A stretch of 6,022 bases of DNA from Candidatus Puniceispirillum sp. Lineage in GTDB: Bacteria > Pseudomonadota > Alphaproteobacteria > Puniceispirillales > Puniceispirillaceae. The notes beneath the pieces were generated by a model that ran no database searches, was not told where the DNA came from, and worked only from the letters and a program-made list of their open reading frames with translations. Location of the stretch: NCBI GenBank assembly GCA_018668795.1, contig JABJBD010000094.1, forward strand, positions 1-6,022, read 5' to 3'. The translations under genes and the position numbers were made by a program. Shown here one piece after another: positions 1-6,022 of the stretch; position 1 is the first letter of the stretch, and the number at the start of each line of letters is the position of its first letter.

Positions 1-2505
1 TAAATTGCTGATGGTATATTCCATTCGTGACATGGTTGCACCAAGGTCTGAGCGCTCTAAATCAATACGAACCAAAGCCCCATCAACGGCAGTCAGCATC
101 TTTTGAGCATTTTCCACTGTAAGTACATCAAGGTCAGAGACAGCTGACAAGGTTGCAGCGCCTGGGGTCTGCTGAAACAGACTTCCACCCTGAGAACCAT
201 TAGCTGCTGTCGCGACCGAGAAAACATATGGCGAATGGAATTTAAGGACACCACCAACACGCATTGAATTATTATTCGCTGCACCCTCTGTTAATACCGA
301 AGCGGTCCCAATGTTAGCGAATGTTTCATCCGCCGGATAAACATTTGCAGAAATGCTTGCAGAAGTAAGCTCATAGCCTTCTAAGACGATGTCGTAACCG
401 TCATTCGAGATCATCGTTACCGTTGAGCCATCAGCTGATGTTTTTGCTGTGATACCAGTACTACCTGAGGCTGCATTGACTGCGTCAGCCAAATTGCGAA
501 GATCGGCATCTCTTCCGTCGGTGATGCCAAAGTCAACCGTACCTGAAATAACCTGTGGAAGTGTGTTTTTACCATAGAGCTTAAATGTGACAGAGTCTGA
601 CGTTGCAGCACTTTGGTCCGGGAACGACATGTTTACTCGAGTTTGCGCTTCTGCGTAAACACCAGTGTCACCCTGAACACTATTTACAGCAGAAACAATG
701 TCTCTTGCGCTACTGCCACCATTTACATCTATTACTTTGGTGCCAACATTTCCATATATCGTAAAATCTTCTGCTTCGATGATACCACTGGCAACATTGG
801 TCAAACTTGTTCCAAGTTTGGGCTGTGCAAATGCGGATACTTGTGTGTTGTTGTTATCAGCCACTCGGTCTGTAACAGTTAACTCAACTGTTTCAGTAAC
901 CAGCTTAACACCGCCTTTGAAGTAGTTAACTTCAAAATCATAAACACCGTTAGTGCCGGAGTCAGTTTTGGTTTCGTTATCTAAAGTTGCTGTGACCGTT
1001 CCAGTCGTCGCATCGATAGCAAATAACGCCGAGTCAGTCCCAGAAAGAGTGTATGTTCCACCAGCATTGTCAGCAACGATCTTGTTCAGTGTATTTGCCG
1101 TATCCGCATCACCACTTAACTTATCGATAGTTATGGAAATATCACCTTCCGGGGCAGAAGATTTGCTAATAGTAGAGGTTCCAACACCAACACTTGCATC
1201 AGCGGTAAATGTGCCTGCTGCAAATCCAGTCGTATCATTTAAGGAGGCTGTTACCGCAACTGCACCACCAGCTCCCGTTCCTGAAAAAGTTACTGTTAGG
1301 TCAGTGGCACTACCATCAACACTGGATACAGCTGCTCCAAGATCAGCTTCTGCTCCACCATTCGGGTGCAGCCTCATTGGCCCAATAACCGTAGCGTCAG
1401 CGCCAACGGCATTAGCCGTTACAATAAAGCTGGTACCGCTTGAAGTCACACCATAACCAATGTCACTGCCTGAGGCTGCAGTATTGGCGTCTATATCCAA
1501 TTTACCCGCAAGATAACTCACACGGGCCGCAGTATCAGCCGCCGCCTGGAGAGATGTCACATCACTAGCGATCAGCGTGTATTCAATATCTGTTCCAGCC
1601 ACATCAATGACGTATTTGTCGCCAACAGCTGCGTTTGCATTCATAGCGGCTTCGAATGCCGGCGTTCCATGATCAGCAAGCGTAACTACCCGATTTGTGC
1701 CCGCAGAAATTGAGTATGCCGCACCTGTCGGCTTATTTGCCTCCAGAGCTGCCGCTACCTTTGTTACAGAGTTATATGTAGTGGCATCAACGGCAGGATC
1801 TGTCGCGATGCTGTCTGGTCCAATCGTCATGGTGTAGGTGTCACCTTGACTTCCATTAGTCGCTAAAGCAAAGCTAGCGCTCCTCGCAGTCGAAGACCCG
1901 GTGGCGGCATTACCGCCCAAAGTATATGTGCGCGTTGGGATTGACGCCCCAATCACAACATCTGCAACATCTGAATTAGAAGTGGTCATCACGTACTCGC
2001 CGAGCCCTTGTGGACGGACATCTTCGATCGTAAGCGTTGCGGTGTCATTACCTGTGAAGCCTATCTGAAAAGTCGTATCTTGGAAATCGCCATTGAGCAT
2101 TGTCACACCGTTAAAGCGACTATGCTCAGCAATCCGACCAAGTTCATTTTGCATTGCCACGACTTCATTGTTTATCGCCTGGCGATCCTGGCCAGTGTAA
2201 ACACCGTTAGCTGATTGCACGGAAAGCTCGCGCATCCTATGTAATATCTGCGAAACCTCTTGGAGCGACCCTTCTGCCGTTTGCGTTAAAGATATTGCAT
2301 CAGCAGCATTTCGGATGGCTGCTTCAATTCCCTTAATTTGAGAGGTCATTCTATTGACAATGGATGCCCCTGCCGCATCATCGACAGCGTGGTTCAATCG
2401 CAGACCCGATGAGATCCGCTCGAGTGCTTGGTTCATAGACCCTTCTTTATTCTTAAGGTGATAAAGGGTCGTCACCGAAGCCATGTTTGTATTGATTTTA
2501 CTCAT
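1..2505 (-). CDS. Large flagellin with cadherin-like insertion (3' end cut)
   Basis: This is the filament subunit, exported by the flagellar type III apparatus and polymerised outside the cell. The frame runs from ATG at 2505 for 835 codons without a stop to base 1. Residues 1-160 are a typical flagellin N-terminal D0/D1: MSKINTNMAS start, ERISSGLRLN (29-38), DDAAGASIVNRM (42-53), Q-rich helix, and SRFNGVTMLNG (129-139). The C-terminal D1/D0 begins near 785 and includes LERSDLGATMSRMEYTISNL (816-835); roughly 40 residues are missing. Between them lie more than 600 residues of insertion: two GDxY-type beta modules (about 218-280 and 293-365), a segment DNA-identical to flgK (355-394), a cadherin-like domain (about 455-546) and two flagellin-hook-IN-like motifs (about 580-625 and 656-710). 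Simple flagellins are 270-500 residues. The ribosome binding site is weak (GGATTGG, about 10-16 nt upstream). Transcription is probably from the sigma-54-type promoter at 2546-2562. The family call is firm; which flagellin paralogue it is cannot be told. Confidence 0.96.
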   Translation of the reverse strand, partial: MSKINTNMASVTTLYHLKNKEGSMNQALERISSGLRLNHAVDDAAGASIVNRMTSQIKGIEAAIRNAADAISLTQTAEGSLQEVSQILHRMRELSVQSANGVYTGQDRQAINNEVVAMQNELGRIAEHSRFNGVTMLNGDFQDTTFQIGFTGNDTATLTIEDVRPQGLGEYVMTTSNSDVADVVIGASIPTRTYTLGGNAATGSSTARSASFALATNGSQGDTYTMTIGPDSIATDPAVDATTYNSVTKVAAALEANKPTGAAYSISAGTNRVVTLADHGTPAFEAAMNANAAVGDKYVIDVAGTDIEYTLIASDVTSLQAAADTAARVSYLAGKLDIDANTAASGSDIGYGVTSSGTSFIVTANAVGADATVIGPMRLHPNGGAEADLGAAVSSVDGSATDLTVTFSGTGAGGAVAVTASLNDTTGFAAGTFTADASVGVGTSTISKSSAPEGDISITIDKLSGDADTANTLNKIVADNAGGTYTLSGTDSALFAIDATTGTVTATLDNETKTDSGTNGVYDFEVNYFKGGVKLVTETVELTVTDRVADNNNTQVSAFAQPKLGTSLTNVASGIIEAEDFTIYGNVGTKVIDVNGGSSARDIVSAVNSVQGDTGVYAEAQTRVNMSFPDQSAATSDSVTFKLYGKNTLPQVISGTVDFGITDGRDADLRNLADAVNAASGSTGITAKTSADGSTVTMISNDGYDIVLEGYELTSASISANVYPADETFANIGTASVLTEGAANNNSMRVGGVLKFHSPYVFSVATAANGSQGGSLFQQTPGAATLSAVSDLDVLTVENAQKMLTAVDGALVRIDLERSDLGATMSRMEYTISNL
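1325..1443. repeat. 119-bp direct repeat, copy A (inside flagellin)
   Basis: Bases 1325-1443 are identical, without a single mismatch, to 5904-6022 (offset 4579). The copy lies in the flagellin middle domain, codons 355-394, and is read in the same frame as the copy in flgK, so both proteins share about 39 identical residues including IVTANAVGADATVIGP and MRLHPNGGAEADLGAAVS. At the low-coordinate side the match decays quickly: 1311-1324 matches 5890-5903 at 10 of 14 bases, then no similarity. On the high-coordinate side copy A continues into flagellin, but the comparison is cut off by the window end. Confidence 0.97.
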
Positions 2506-2692
2506 AACATTCGCCAATCCACAAATTTTTGACTAACAGTGAGTATGCAAAGTCCATGCCAAAGCTTTTTGAGACTCTAACAAAGCTAAATCTTTTAATT
2601 AAAGCAGAAGCCACTGGCACTTTAGGACTGCCGCGCTCCAGCCACTTATTCACAGGGCTTGCAACAGATTCATTAAAAAACAGACTTTGCAT
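2498..2692 (-). CDS. Possible small ORF overlapping the flagellin start (doubtful)
   Basis: This is a 64-codon frame from ATG at 2692 (extendable upstream to a TTG at 2704) to TAA at 2500-2498. GGA lies 7 nt before the ATG, a fair ribosome binding site. The frame starts about 25 nt after the predicted start of the distal sigma-54 promoter, and its stop overlaps the flagellin start by 8 nt, which would allow coupled translation. The product begins MQSLFFNESVASPVNKWLER and ends LWIGECYE. It has no signal peptide, no recognised motif and no family I can name. Against it, the proximal sigma-54 promoter lies within it, and a frame of this length can occur by chance. I think it is more likely leader DNA than a gene. 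Confidence 0.22.
   Translation of the reverse strand: MQSLFFNESVASPVNKWLERGSPKVPVASALIKRFSFVRVSKSFGMDFAYSLLVKNLWIGECYE
2546..2562 (-). promoter_or_regulatory. Proximal sigma-54-type promoter of flagellin
   Basis: The minus strand reads TTGGCATGGACTTTGCA. This fits the sigma-54 consensus TGGCAC-N5-TTGCA with one mismatch (T for C at the sixth base), and GG (2560-2559) and GC (2548-2547) are separated by exactly 10 nt. The predicted transcription start is near 2535, giving a leader of about 30 nt before the flagellin ATG at 2505. Sigma-54 promoters with an enhancer-binding activator commonly drive late flagellar genes in Proteobacteria. The match and spacing are seen; use by the cell is inferred. 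Confidence 0.75.
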
Positions 2693-2727
2693 CTTCTTTT
2701 CCAAATAGTTTTGACACGCATAGTCGC

Positions 2728-2744
2728 TGCAATTGCTATGCCAA
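2728..2744 (-). promoter_or_regulatory. Distal sigma-54-type promoter
   Basis: The minus strand reads TTGGCATAGCAATTGCA, again with GG (2742-2741) and GC (2730-2729) spaced by exactly 10 nt. It shares TTGGCAT and TTGCA with the proximal element 182 bp downstream. The predicted start is near 2717, which would give a leader of about 210 nt before flagellin, or about 25 nt before the small ORF at 2692. It could be a second flagellin promoter, the promoter of the small ORF, or a remnant of an older gene arrangement. It is less certain than the proximal one. Confidence 0.55.
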
Positions 2745-2764
2745 AACGGGGCGCATTAGAAAAG

Positions 2765-2826
2765 TGTCAGAAAACCCTCATTTTGATGATGTTTGAACCG
2801 CGATAATATCTGTCAAAAACCTGTCA
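2765..2826. promoter_or_regulatory. TGTCA repeats upstream of the sigma-54 promoters
   Basis: On the plus strand TGTCA occurs three times: at 2765-2769, 2811-2815 and 2822-2826. The last two share CTGTCA and lie 11 bp apart, about one helical turn. They sit about 20-85 bp upstream of the distal promoter and 200-265 bp upstream of the proximal one, a normal location for sites of a sigma-54 enhancer-binding activator. No known operator consensus is claimed; this is a candidate based on spacing and repetition only. Confidence 0.3.
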
Positions 2827-2840
2827 GAGATGTTTTAAAC

Positions 2841-2875
2841 AAAAAAATGCCGCAGCTATCTCAAAAAGCTGCGGC
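2841..2875 (-). terminator. Intrinsic terminator after flgL
   Basis: Read on the minus strand, GCCGCAGCT (2875-2867) pairs perfectly with AGCTGCGGC (2857-2849) to give a 9-bp GC-rich stem with a 9-nt loop. It is followed by one A and a run of seven T (2847-2841). It begins about 50 nt after the flgL stop. It separates the flgKL transcript from flagellin and implies that flagellin has its own promoter. On the plus strand no T run follows the stem, so it acts in one direction only. Confidence 0.92.
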
Positions 2876-2925
2876 CCCAAGCCAAACAGATGAACCAGTT
2901 AAAAAAACTGATCTAACGCAAAATT

Positions 2926-4212
2926 CTAACGGATAAAATCAAACAAGCTTTGCTGACCAATTTTAGCAAATGCCTGTTGGGCAGCATCCCGATTTGTCAA
3001 TTGAGCTTGCAGGGTTGTAACGAGTTGAGCTAAATCAGCATCGTTTATCTTTGAAATGTCTTTTGTGATAACCATCGTTCTATTTGTCAGTGCCTCTATC
3101 TGGATGGCCGCCTTTGAACCATAAGCACCAAGGCGTGTTTGCTGCAAACTCAAATGGTCCATGGCTGAACGCATATTCTCCAGATTTGTGCCAAGAAGCT
3201 GATCAACATCAGCTAATGAGCGCGTATTTCCAACTGACTTGCCCGACTCATCAATCGGAGTGAACTCCAATTTTGATAGAACTTCGCTATCAGCACCATC
3301 CTGACCTTTGATTTGAATCCCACTTATTGAAATATTGCCAGCTTCAGAGTCCCTAAGCACAATTGTCTTGCTATCAGCGTCAATGCTAGCAGTGACGCCC
3401 GTGGCCGGCGCATGCGCATTAATGTCATCAACAACCTTTTGCAGGTTCCCTGACTCAACCGTTGCCTCAACATCAACAGTTCCTGTCGAACCAGCAAGTG
3501 TAAAAGACCAGTTTTGTGGCTTTTCAGGAAGCACAAAATTCAGCCGGGCATTGGCTTGTGCATTGCCAGCAACAGACAATGGACCAGTTGATCGGACAGC
3601 ATTTTTTACTTCAGTTATGACGTCAAAAATACCCTTGGGCCCATTTGCAGTTGGCACCCTCATAAATGCTGAGCCACCATCAACACTGGTCTCAACATTC
3701 ATGTTCTCAGAAATCTGCAATGCATGCACGCCCCGATCTCCATTATAGCTGACTGATCCATTGGGCTCCTTAACAAAAGCAACATTGGCAGTGTTAAAAC
3801 CCGAAAACAAGCTTTGTCCCTGTGAGTCTCTTGTATTGGCTAAATCAAGAACAGTTTCAGACAGTTGGTCTATCTCTGTCAAAATTGCATCAATACTAAA
3901 TCCATCATAAATCCCATTGCCAGCTTGGGTTGTCAGTTCAGCAATTCTTGTAATGACGTTAATGCTTTGTTGAAGTGTTTGGTCACCTAATTCCAGACGG
4001 CTTTGCGCAGTTTGTGCATTATTTTGGAACCGCTCAAGGATTTGTTTCTGATCACGCGCTGCAGAAAGACGAACGGCTGCAACCGGATCATCAGACGCCC
4101 GAATAATATTATTGCCGCTGGCAACACGCTCCTGCAAACCTTGGATATTCTCGTTTAGTTTACCAAATTGGCGGACTTGCTGTTCGTTAAATAATTTTGT
4201 ACTGATTTGCAT
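2926..4212 (-). CDS. flgL: Flagellar hook-associated protein 3 (hook-filament junction protein)
   Basis: FlgL forms the second junction ring between hook and filament, sitting on FlgK and receiving flagellin. The 428-residue product starts MQISTKLFNEQQVRQFGKLN and carries the family N-terminus: LQERVASGNNIIRASDDP (26-43), a helix with LxLGDQTLQQ (73-82), and LANTRDSQGQSLFSGF (124-139), equivalent to the usual YLFGG-type turn, then VSYNGDRGVHALQI (154-167). The C-terminal helix (about 333-428) has SLQQTRLGAYGSKA (355-368) and ends QQSLFDFIR. It is longer than the enterobacterial protein (about 317 residues). The extra part is residues 215-325, which includes a stretch (237-298) resembling a flagellin-hook-IN motif. 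The start is fixed by an AGGAGAC ribosome binding site 5 nt upstream. The flgK stop is 10 nt upstream, indicating an operon, and an intrinsic terminator follows about 50 nt after the flgL stop. The symbol rests on family motifs plus position directly after flgK. Confidence 0.95.
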   Translation of the reverse strand: MQISTKLFNEQQVRQFGKLNENIQGLQERVASGNNIIRASDDPVAAVRLSAARDQKQILERFQNNAQTAQSRLELGDQTLQQSINVITRIAELTTQAGNGIYDGFSIDAILTEIDQLSETVLDLANTRDSQGQSLFSGFNTANVAFVKEPNGSVSYNGDRGVHALQISENMNVETSVDGGSAFMRVPTANGPKGIFDVITEVKNAVRSTGPLSVAGNAQANARLNFVLPEKPQNWSFTLAGSTGTVDVEATVESGNLQKVVDDINAHAPATGVTASIDADSKTIVLRDSEAGNISISGIQIKGQDGADSEVLSKLEFTPIDESGKSVGNTRSLADVDQLLGTNLENMRSAMDHLSLQQTRLGAYGSKAAIQIEALTNRTMVITKDISKINDADLAQLVTTLQAQLTNRDAAQQAFAKIGQQSLFDFIR

Positions 4213-4217
4213 GGCTT

Positions 4218-4224
4218 GTCTCCT
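4218..4224 (-). promoter_or_regulatory. flgL ribosome binding site overlapping the flgK stop
   Basis: On the minus strand AGGAGAC lies 5 nt before the flgL ATG (4212), a strong Shine-Dalgarno match at good spacing. Its first two bases are shared with the flgK TAG stop codon (4225-4223). Terminating flgK ribosomes therefore stop directly on the flgL initiation region. This decides the flgL start and suggests coupled translation of the two junction proteins. Confidence 0.88.
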
Positions 4225-6022
4225 AGACTACATCTATCAAGGCCTGGAACAACTCGCGCGCTGTTGATAAAATACGCGCTGAAGCTTGATAGGCCTGTTG
4301 AAATTCCATTAATGCAGCCGCTTCTGCATCGAGGTTAACTCCCGAAAACTGAGTTTCAGCCTCCGCGGCGGCGTCACGATTGGCTTCTGCCGCCTGAAGC
4401 GAGATTCCGCCTGACTGAACAGATGCTCCAACACCAGCAACAATTGTATTAAACACCTTCTGAAAACCACCCGAGCCTGCACCGTCGGCATCAAGTGTCC
4501 GCAGCTCCAAAATGCTGTTGAGATTTTGGTTATCGCCTGCCACATTTACACTGGCCGCTAGAGTGAATTGATCGTTAAGACCTGCATCACCCCGTAACTC
4601 AAATTCATAGTTAGCAAAATTAGTAAATCCATTTGGATCAAGTTGACGTGTTGCAATTGAGTGGCCACTAACACTGTCCAAAATTTCAATTTGGCTGCTA
4701 TTTACATCCGTCACGCGGATCGTTAACGGCTCATTTGCATTCGACCGAACTTGTTCATCATAGACTGCCCCTACCGACCTTGCTCCATTACCACTGACCA
4801 AAACAATCAAATCTTCATATGCCATATTACTTATTTTAACAGTCTTTTTAGCAAGACTTGTTGCGGTAGCGTCAACCGTTACCAAATCACCAGAAATAGA
4901 GTTAATTTGAATCGCGCCATCAACATTTTTTATTCTTAAATCGGCACTTTTAAACCCAAGCGCATCCCCTGGCTTTTCGAACGCCAAAACGTTTGCTGCA
5001 CTCTCAAACTCTGCGACAAGGCGGCCTTTTCCAGTTGTTGTTGTCTGAAAGGATAATGTTAAGCCGGCGGCAGCTGGTGTTTGTGTGATTGTGCCATCAG
5101 CAGCAACATCAACCGCAACCGAAATGCCATTAAAGTCTATATTTAACGTTGGCAAACTCCCCGATAAGGTAATCTCTTGTCCCGTCAGGCGGGTTTTGCC
5201 CGCAGCAATACCAAAATTTAACGCCATATTGCTATTATCGCTCACGATATCGTCACCTGCCAAAACAAAGCTTTCCCCGGCAAGTGTACCACCACCAAAT
5301 ATTTGCAACAAACCAGCAGCGTCAAAATAAGCGGTAACCCGACCAGGCTCTCCTCCAGAGACCACCACTTCACCATCGTTCATCGTCAAATAATAGAGGT
5401 CGCCAGCATATTTCATAGCGACAGATGAGCCGTCAATCGGCAAGTTAGCAGGATTAGAATTGCCAGAAAATGAAGCTATTGGCGCTTGCGCTCGAACCTC
5501 AGCAATCATTTTTTCATTGAGACTTGCTGCGGTCAAAGGTGTCACAGCTGATCCTTTGATATTTGTCGAGAAACTTATTGCCTCATCACTTGTTGGTAGA
5601 GATAAGCTGTAAACCGCACTCACCGCAACAGCTGCTAAACCATCCAGATCTGCATCAGATCCGTCAACATCTTTATTTACGTTGAAGACAATCCTTTTGC
5701 TGTCATCACTAGCATTGCCTGTGATTGTTACCAGAGCATTTTGCAAATTATCTTTAGCGGCACTCATCAAGCCGCCACCAGCATCAAAAGTGAAATCATC
5801 ACTTGAAGATATTGTTACAATACCAGAATAACGAGCCGTATTGATTCGGCTGCCACCGACAGTGCCTCCAATTACCAGTGCTGCAGGGCTACCGTCAACG
5901 TTAGATACAGCTGCTCCAAGATCAGCTTCTGCTCCACCATTCGGGTGCAGCCTCATTGGCCCAATAACCGTAGCGTCAGCGCCAACGGCATTAGCCGTTA
6001 CAATAAAGCTGGTACCGCTTGA
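4223..6022 (-). CDS. flgK: Flagellar hook-associated protein 1, C-terminal portion (5' end cut)
   Basis: FlgK is the first hook-filament junction protein, capping the hook before FlgL and flagellin are added. The frame is open from the window edge for 599 codons to TAG at 4225-4223. The last 80 residues are diagnostic: FNTIVAGVGASVQSGG (524-539 of the visible part), SGVNLDAEAAALMEFQQAYQ (560-579), and ASARILSTARELFQALIDVV at the end. A GDNQNLNSILELRT stretch (497-510) is the family's GDN-N-L-L signature, preceded by the usual beta region (430-495). The visible part upstream of about residue 400 is Ala/Asp/Ser-rich beta-type insertion with no recognised domain. Its first 39-40 codons are DNA-identical to flagellin codons 355-394. 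The N-terminal D0/D1 is outside the window, so the full protein must be well above the 547 residues of the E. coli protein. The Met at 5956 is not proposed as a start: the frame is open above it and no ribosome binding site precedes it. Confidence 0.93.
   Translation of the reverse strand, partial: SSGTSFIVTANAVGADATVIGPMRLHPNGGAEADLGAAVSNVDGSPAALVIGGTVGGSRINTARYSGIVTISSSDDFTFDAGGGLMSAAKDNLQNALVTITGNASDDSKRIVFNVNKDVDGSDADLDGLAAVAVSAVYSLSLPTSDEAISFSTNIKGSAVTPLTAASLNEKMIAEVRAQAPIASFSGNSNPANLPIDGSSVAMKYAGDLYYLTMNDGEVVVSGGEPGRVTAYFDAAGLLQIFGGGTLAGESFVLAGDDIVSDNSNMALNFGIAAGKTRLTGQEITLSGSLPTLNIDFNGISVAVDVAADGTITQTPAAAGLTLSFQTTTTGKGRLVAEFESAANVLAFEKPGDALGFKSADLRIKNVDGAIQINSISGDLVTVDATATSLAKKTVKISNMAYEDLIVLVSGNGARSVGAVYDEQVRSNANEPLTIRVTDVNSSQIEILDSVSGHSIATRQLDPNGFTNFANYEFELRGDAGLNDQFTLAASVNVAGDNQNLNSILELRTLDADGAGSGGFQKVFNTIVAGVGASVQSGGISLQAAEANRDAAAEAETQFSGVNLDAEAAALMEFQQAYQASARILSTARELFQALIDVV
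5904..6022. repeat. 119-bp direct repeat, copy B (in flgK, at window edge)
   Basis: This is the second copy of the flagellin segment, forming the first visible codons of the truncated flgK frame. It stops exactly at the last base of the window, so the true repeat may be longer. Identity at every silent position across 39 codons means either a very recent exchange between the two genes or an assembly effect. The edge position, and a length equal to a common short-read assembly k-mer size, make the second possibility serious. Confidence 0.97.

Larger units (their letters stand above)
2506..2925. other. flgL-flagellin intergenic control region
   Basis: This is the only long stretch without a firmly supported gene (420 bp). 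From the flgL side it holds the flgL terminator (2875-2841), TGTCA repeats (2826-2765), a distal sigma-54-type element (2744-2728), a doubtful small ORF (2692-2498), a 10-bp AT palindrome TTTAATTAAA (2594-2603) of unknown meaning, the proximal sigma-54-type promoter (2562-2546) and the flagellin leader. No gene, tRNA or credible sigma-28 or sigma-70 promoter was found in it. Confidence 0.8.

Noticed and set aside
1325..1443. Template/variable repeat pair of a diversity-generating retroelement
   Set aside because: The length is in the right range, but the copies are identical with no adenine-directed differences, the few flanking mismatches go in several directions, and no reverse transcriptase is present.
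953..1456. 167-codon plus-strand ORF inside the flagellin gene
   Set aside because: It is antisense to a verified flagellin frame and rich in Ala/Val/Pro/Ser as expected for the complement of Ala/Asp/Thr/Gly-rich coding DNA; no start signals or family features.
2790..2830. Sigma-70 promoter from TTGACA and TATTAT on the minus strand
   Set aside because: The spacing is wrong: TTGACA (2816-2811) is nearly adjacent to TATTAT, and the alternative upstream CTGACA gives only about 13 bp between the boxes.
3335..3748. 137-codon plus-strand ORF inside flgL
   Set aside because: Antisense shadow of the flgL coding sequence, with no ribosome binding site or recognisable motif.
5935..5956. Met at 5956 as the start of the flgK-type gene
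   Set aside because: The frame is open above it to the window edge, the sequence before it is identical to internal flagellin codons, and no ribosome binding site precedes it.
5904..6022. Terminal repeat marking an insertion sequence or a circular contig
   Set aside because: The second copy is internal (1325-1443) rather than at the other window end, there is no transposase, and both copies are in-frame coding sequence of flagellar genes.

Overview
This window carries the filament end of a bacterial flagellar locus, with every gene on the minus strand. In transcription order, from high to low coordinates, it holds flgK (3' part only, 5' end cut by the window), flgL (complete), a 420-bp intergenic control region, and a large flagellin gene (5' part only, about 40 codons of the C-terminus cut by the window). 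All three reading frames were checked by translation: the flagellin frame is open for 835 codons to base 1, and the flgK frame is open for 599 codons from base 6022 to its stop.

The organism looks like a Gram-negative, probably an alphaproteobacterium of moderate to low GC, possibly marine. This is inference from gene style: FlgK-FlgL-flagellin order, sigma-54-type flagellin promoters, and long Ala/Asp/Thr/Gly-rich insertions in all three axial proteins. No marker gene is present, so the taxonomy is a guess.

Layout: 6022-4223 flgK C-terminal portion; 4212-2926 flgL, with its ribosome binding site lying over the flgK stop codon, so the two are surely an operon; 2875-2841 a strong intrinsic terminator that ends the flgKL transcript; 2744-2728 and 2562-2546 two sigma-54-like promoters (both with perfect GG-N10-GC spacing), the nearer one about 30 nt upstream of the flagellin start region; 2505-1 flagellin. 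A 64-codon ORF (2692-2498) lies between the two promoters and the flagellin start and overlaps that start; its reality is uncertain.

The gene products work together. FlgK and FlgL form the hook-filament junction, and flagellin polymerises onto FlgL under the filament cap. The most unusual features are (i) a 119-bp DNA-identical, in-frame repeat shared by flagellin and FlgK, one copy of which runs exactly to the window edge, so that real gene conversion and an assembly-graph artefact both have to be considered; (ii) a cadherin-like domain, tandem beta-rich modules and two flagellin-hook-IN-like motifs inserted in the flagellin; and (iii) the paired sigma-54 promoters. I found no RNA gene, transposon or CRISPR array, and no evidence of a wholly new system.
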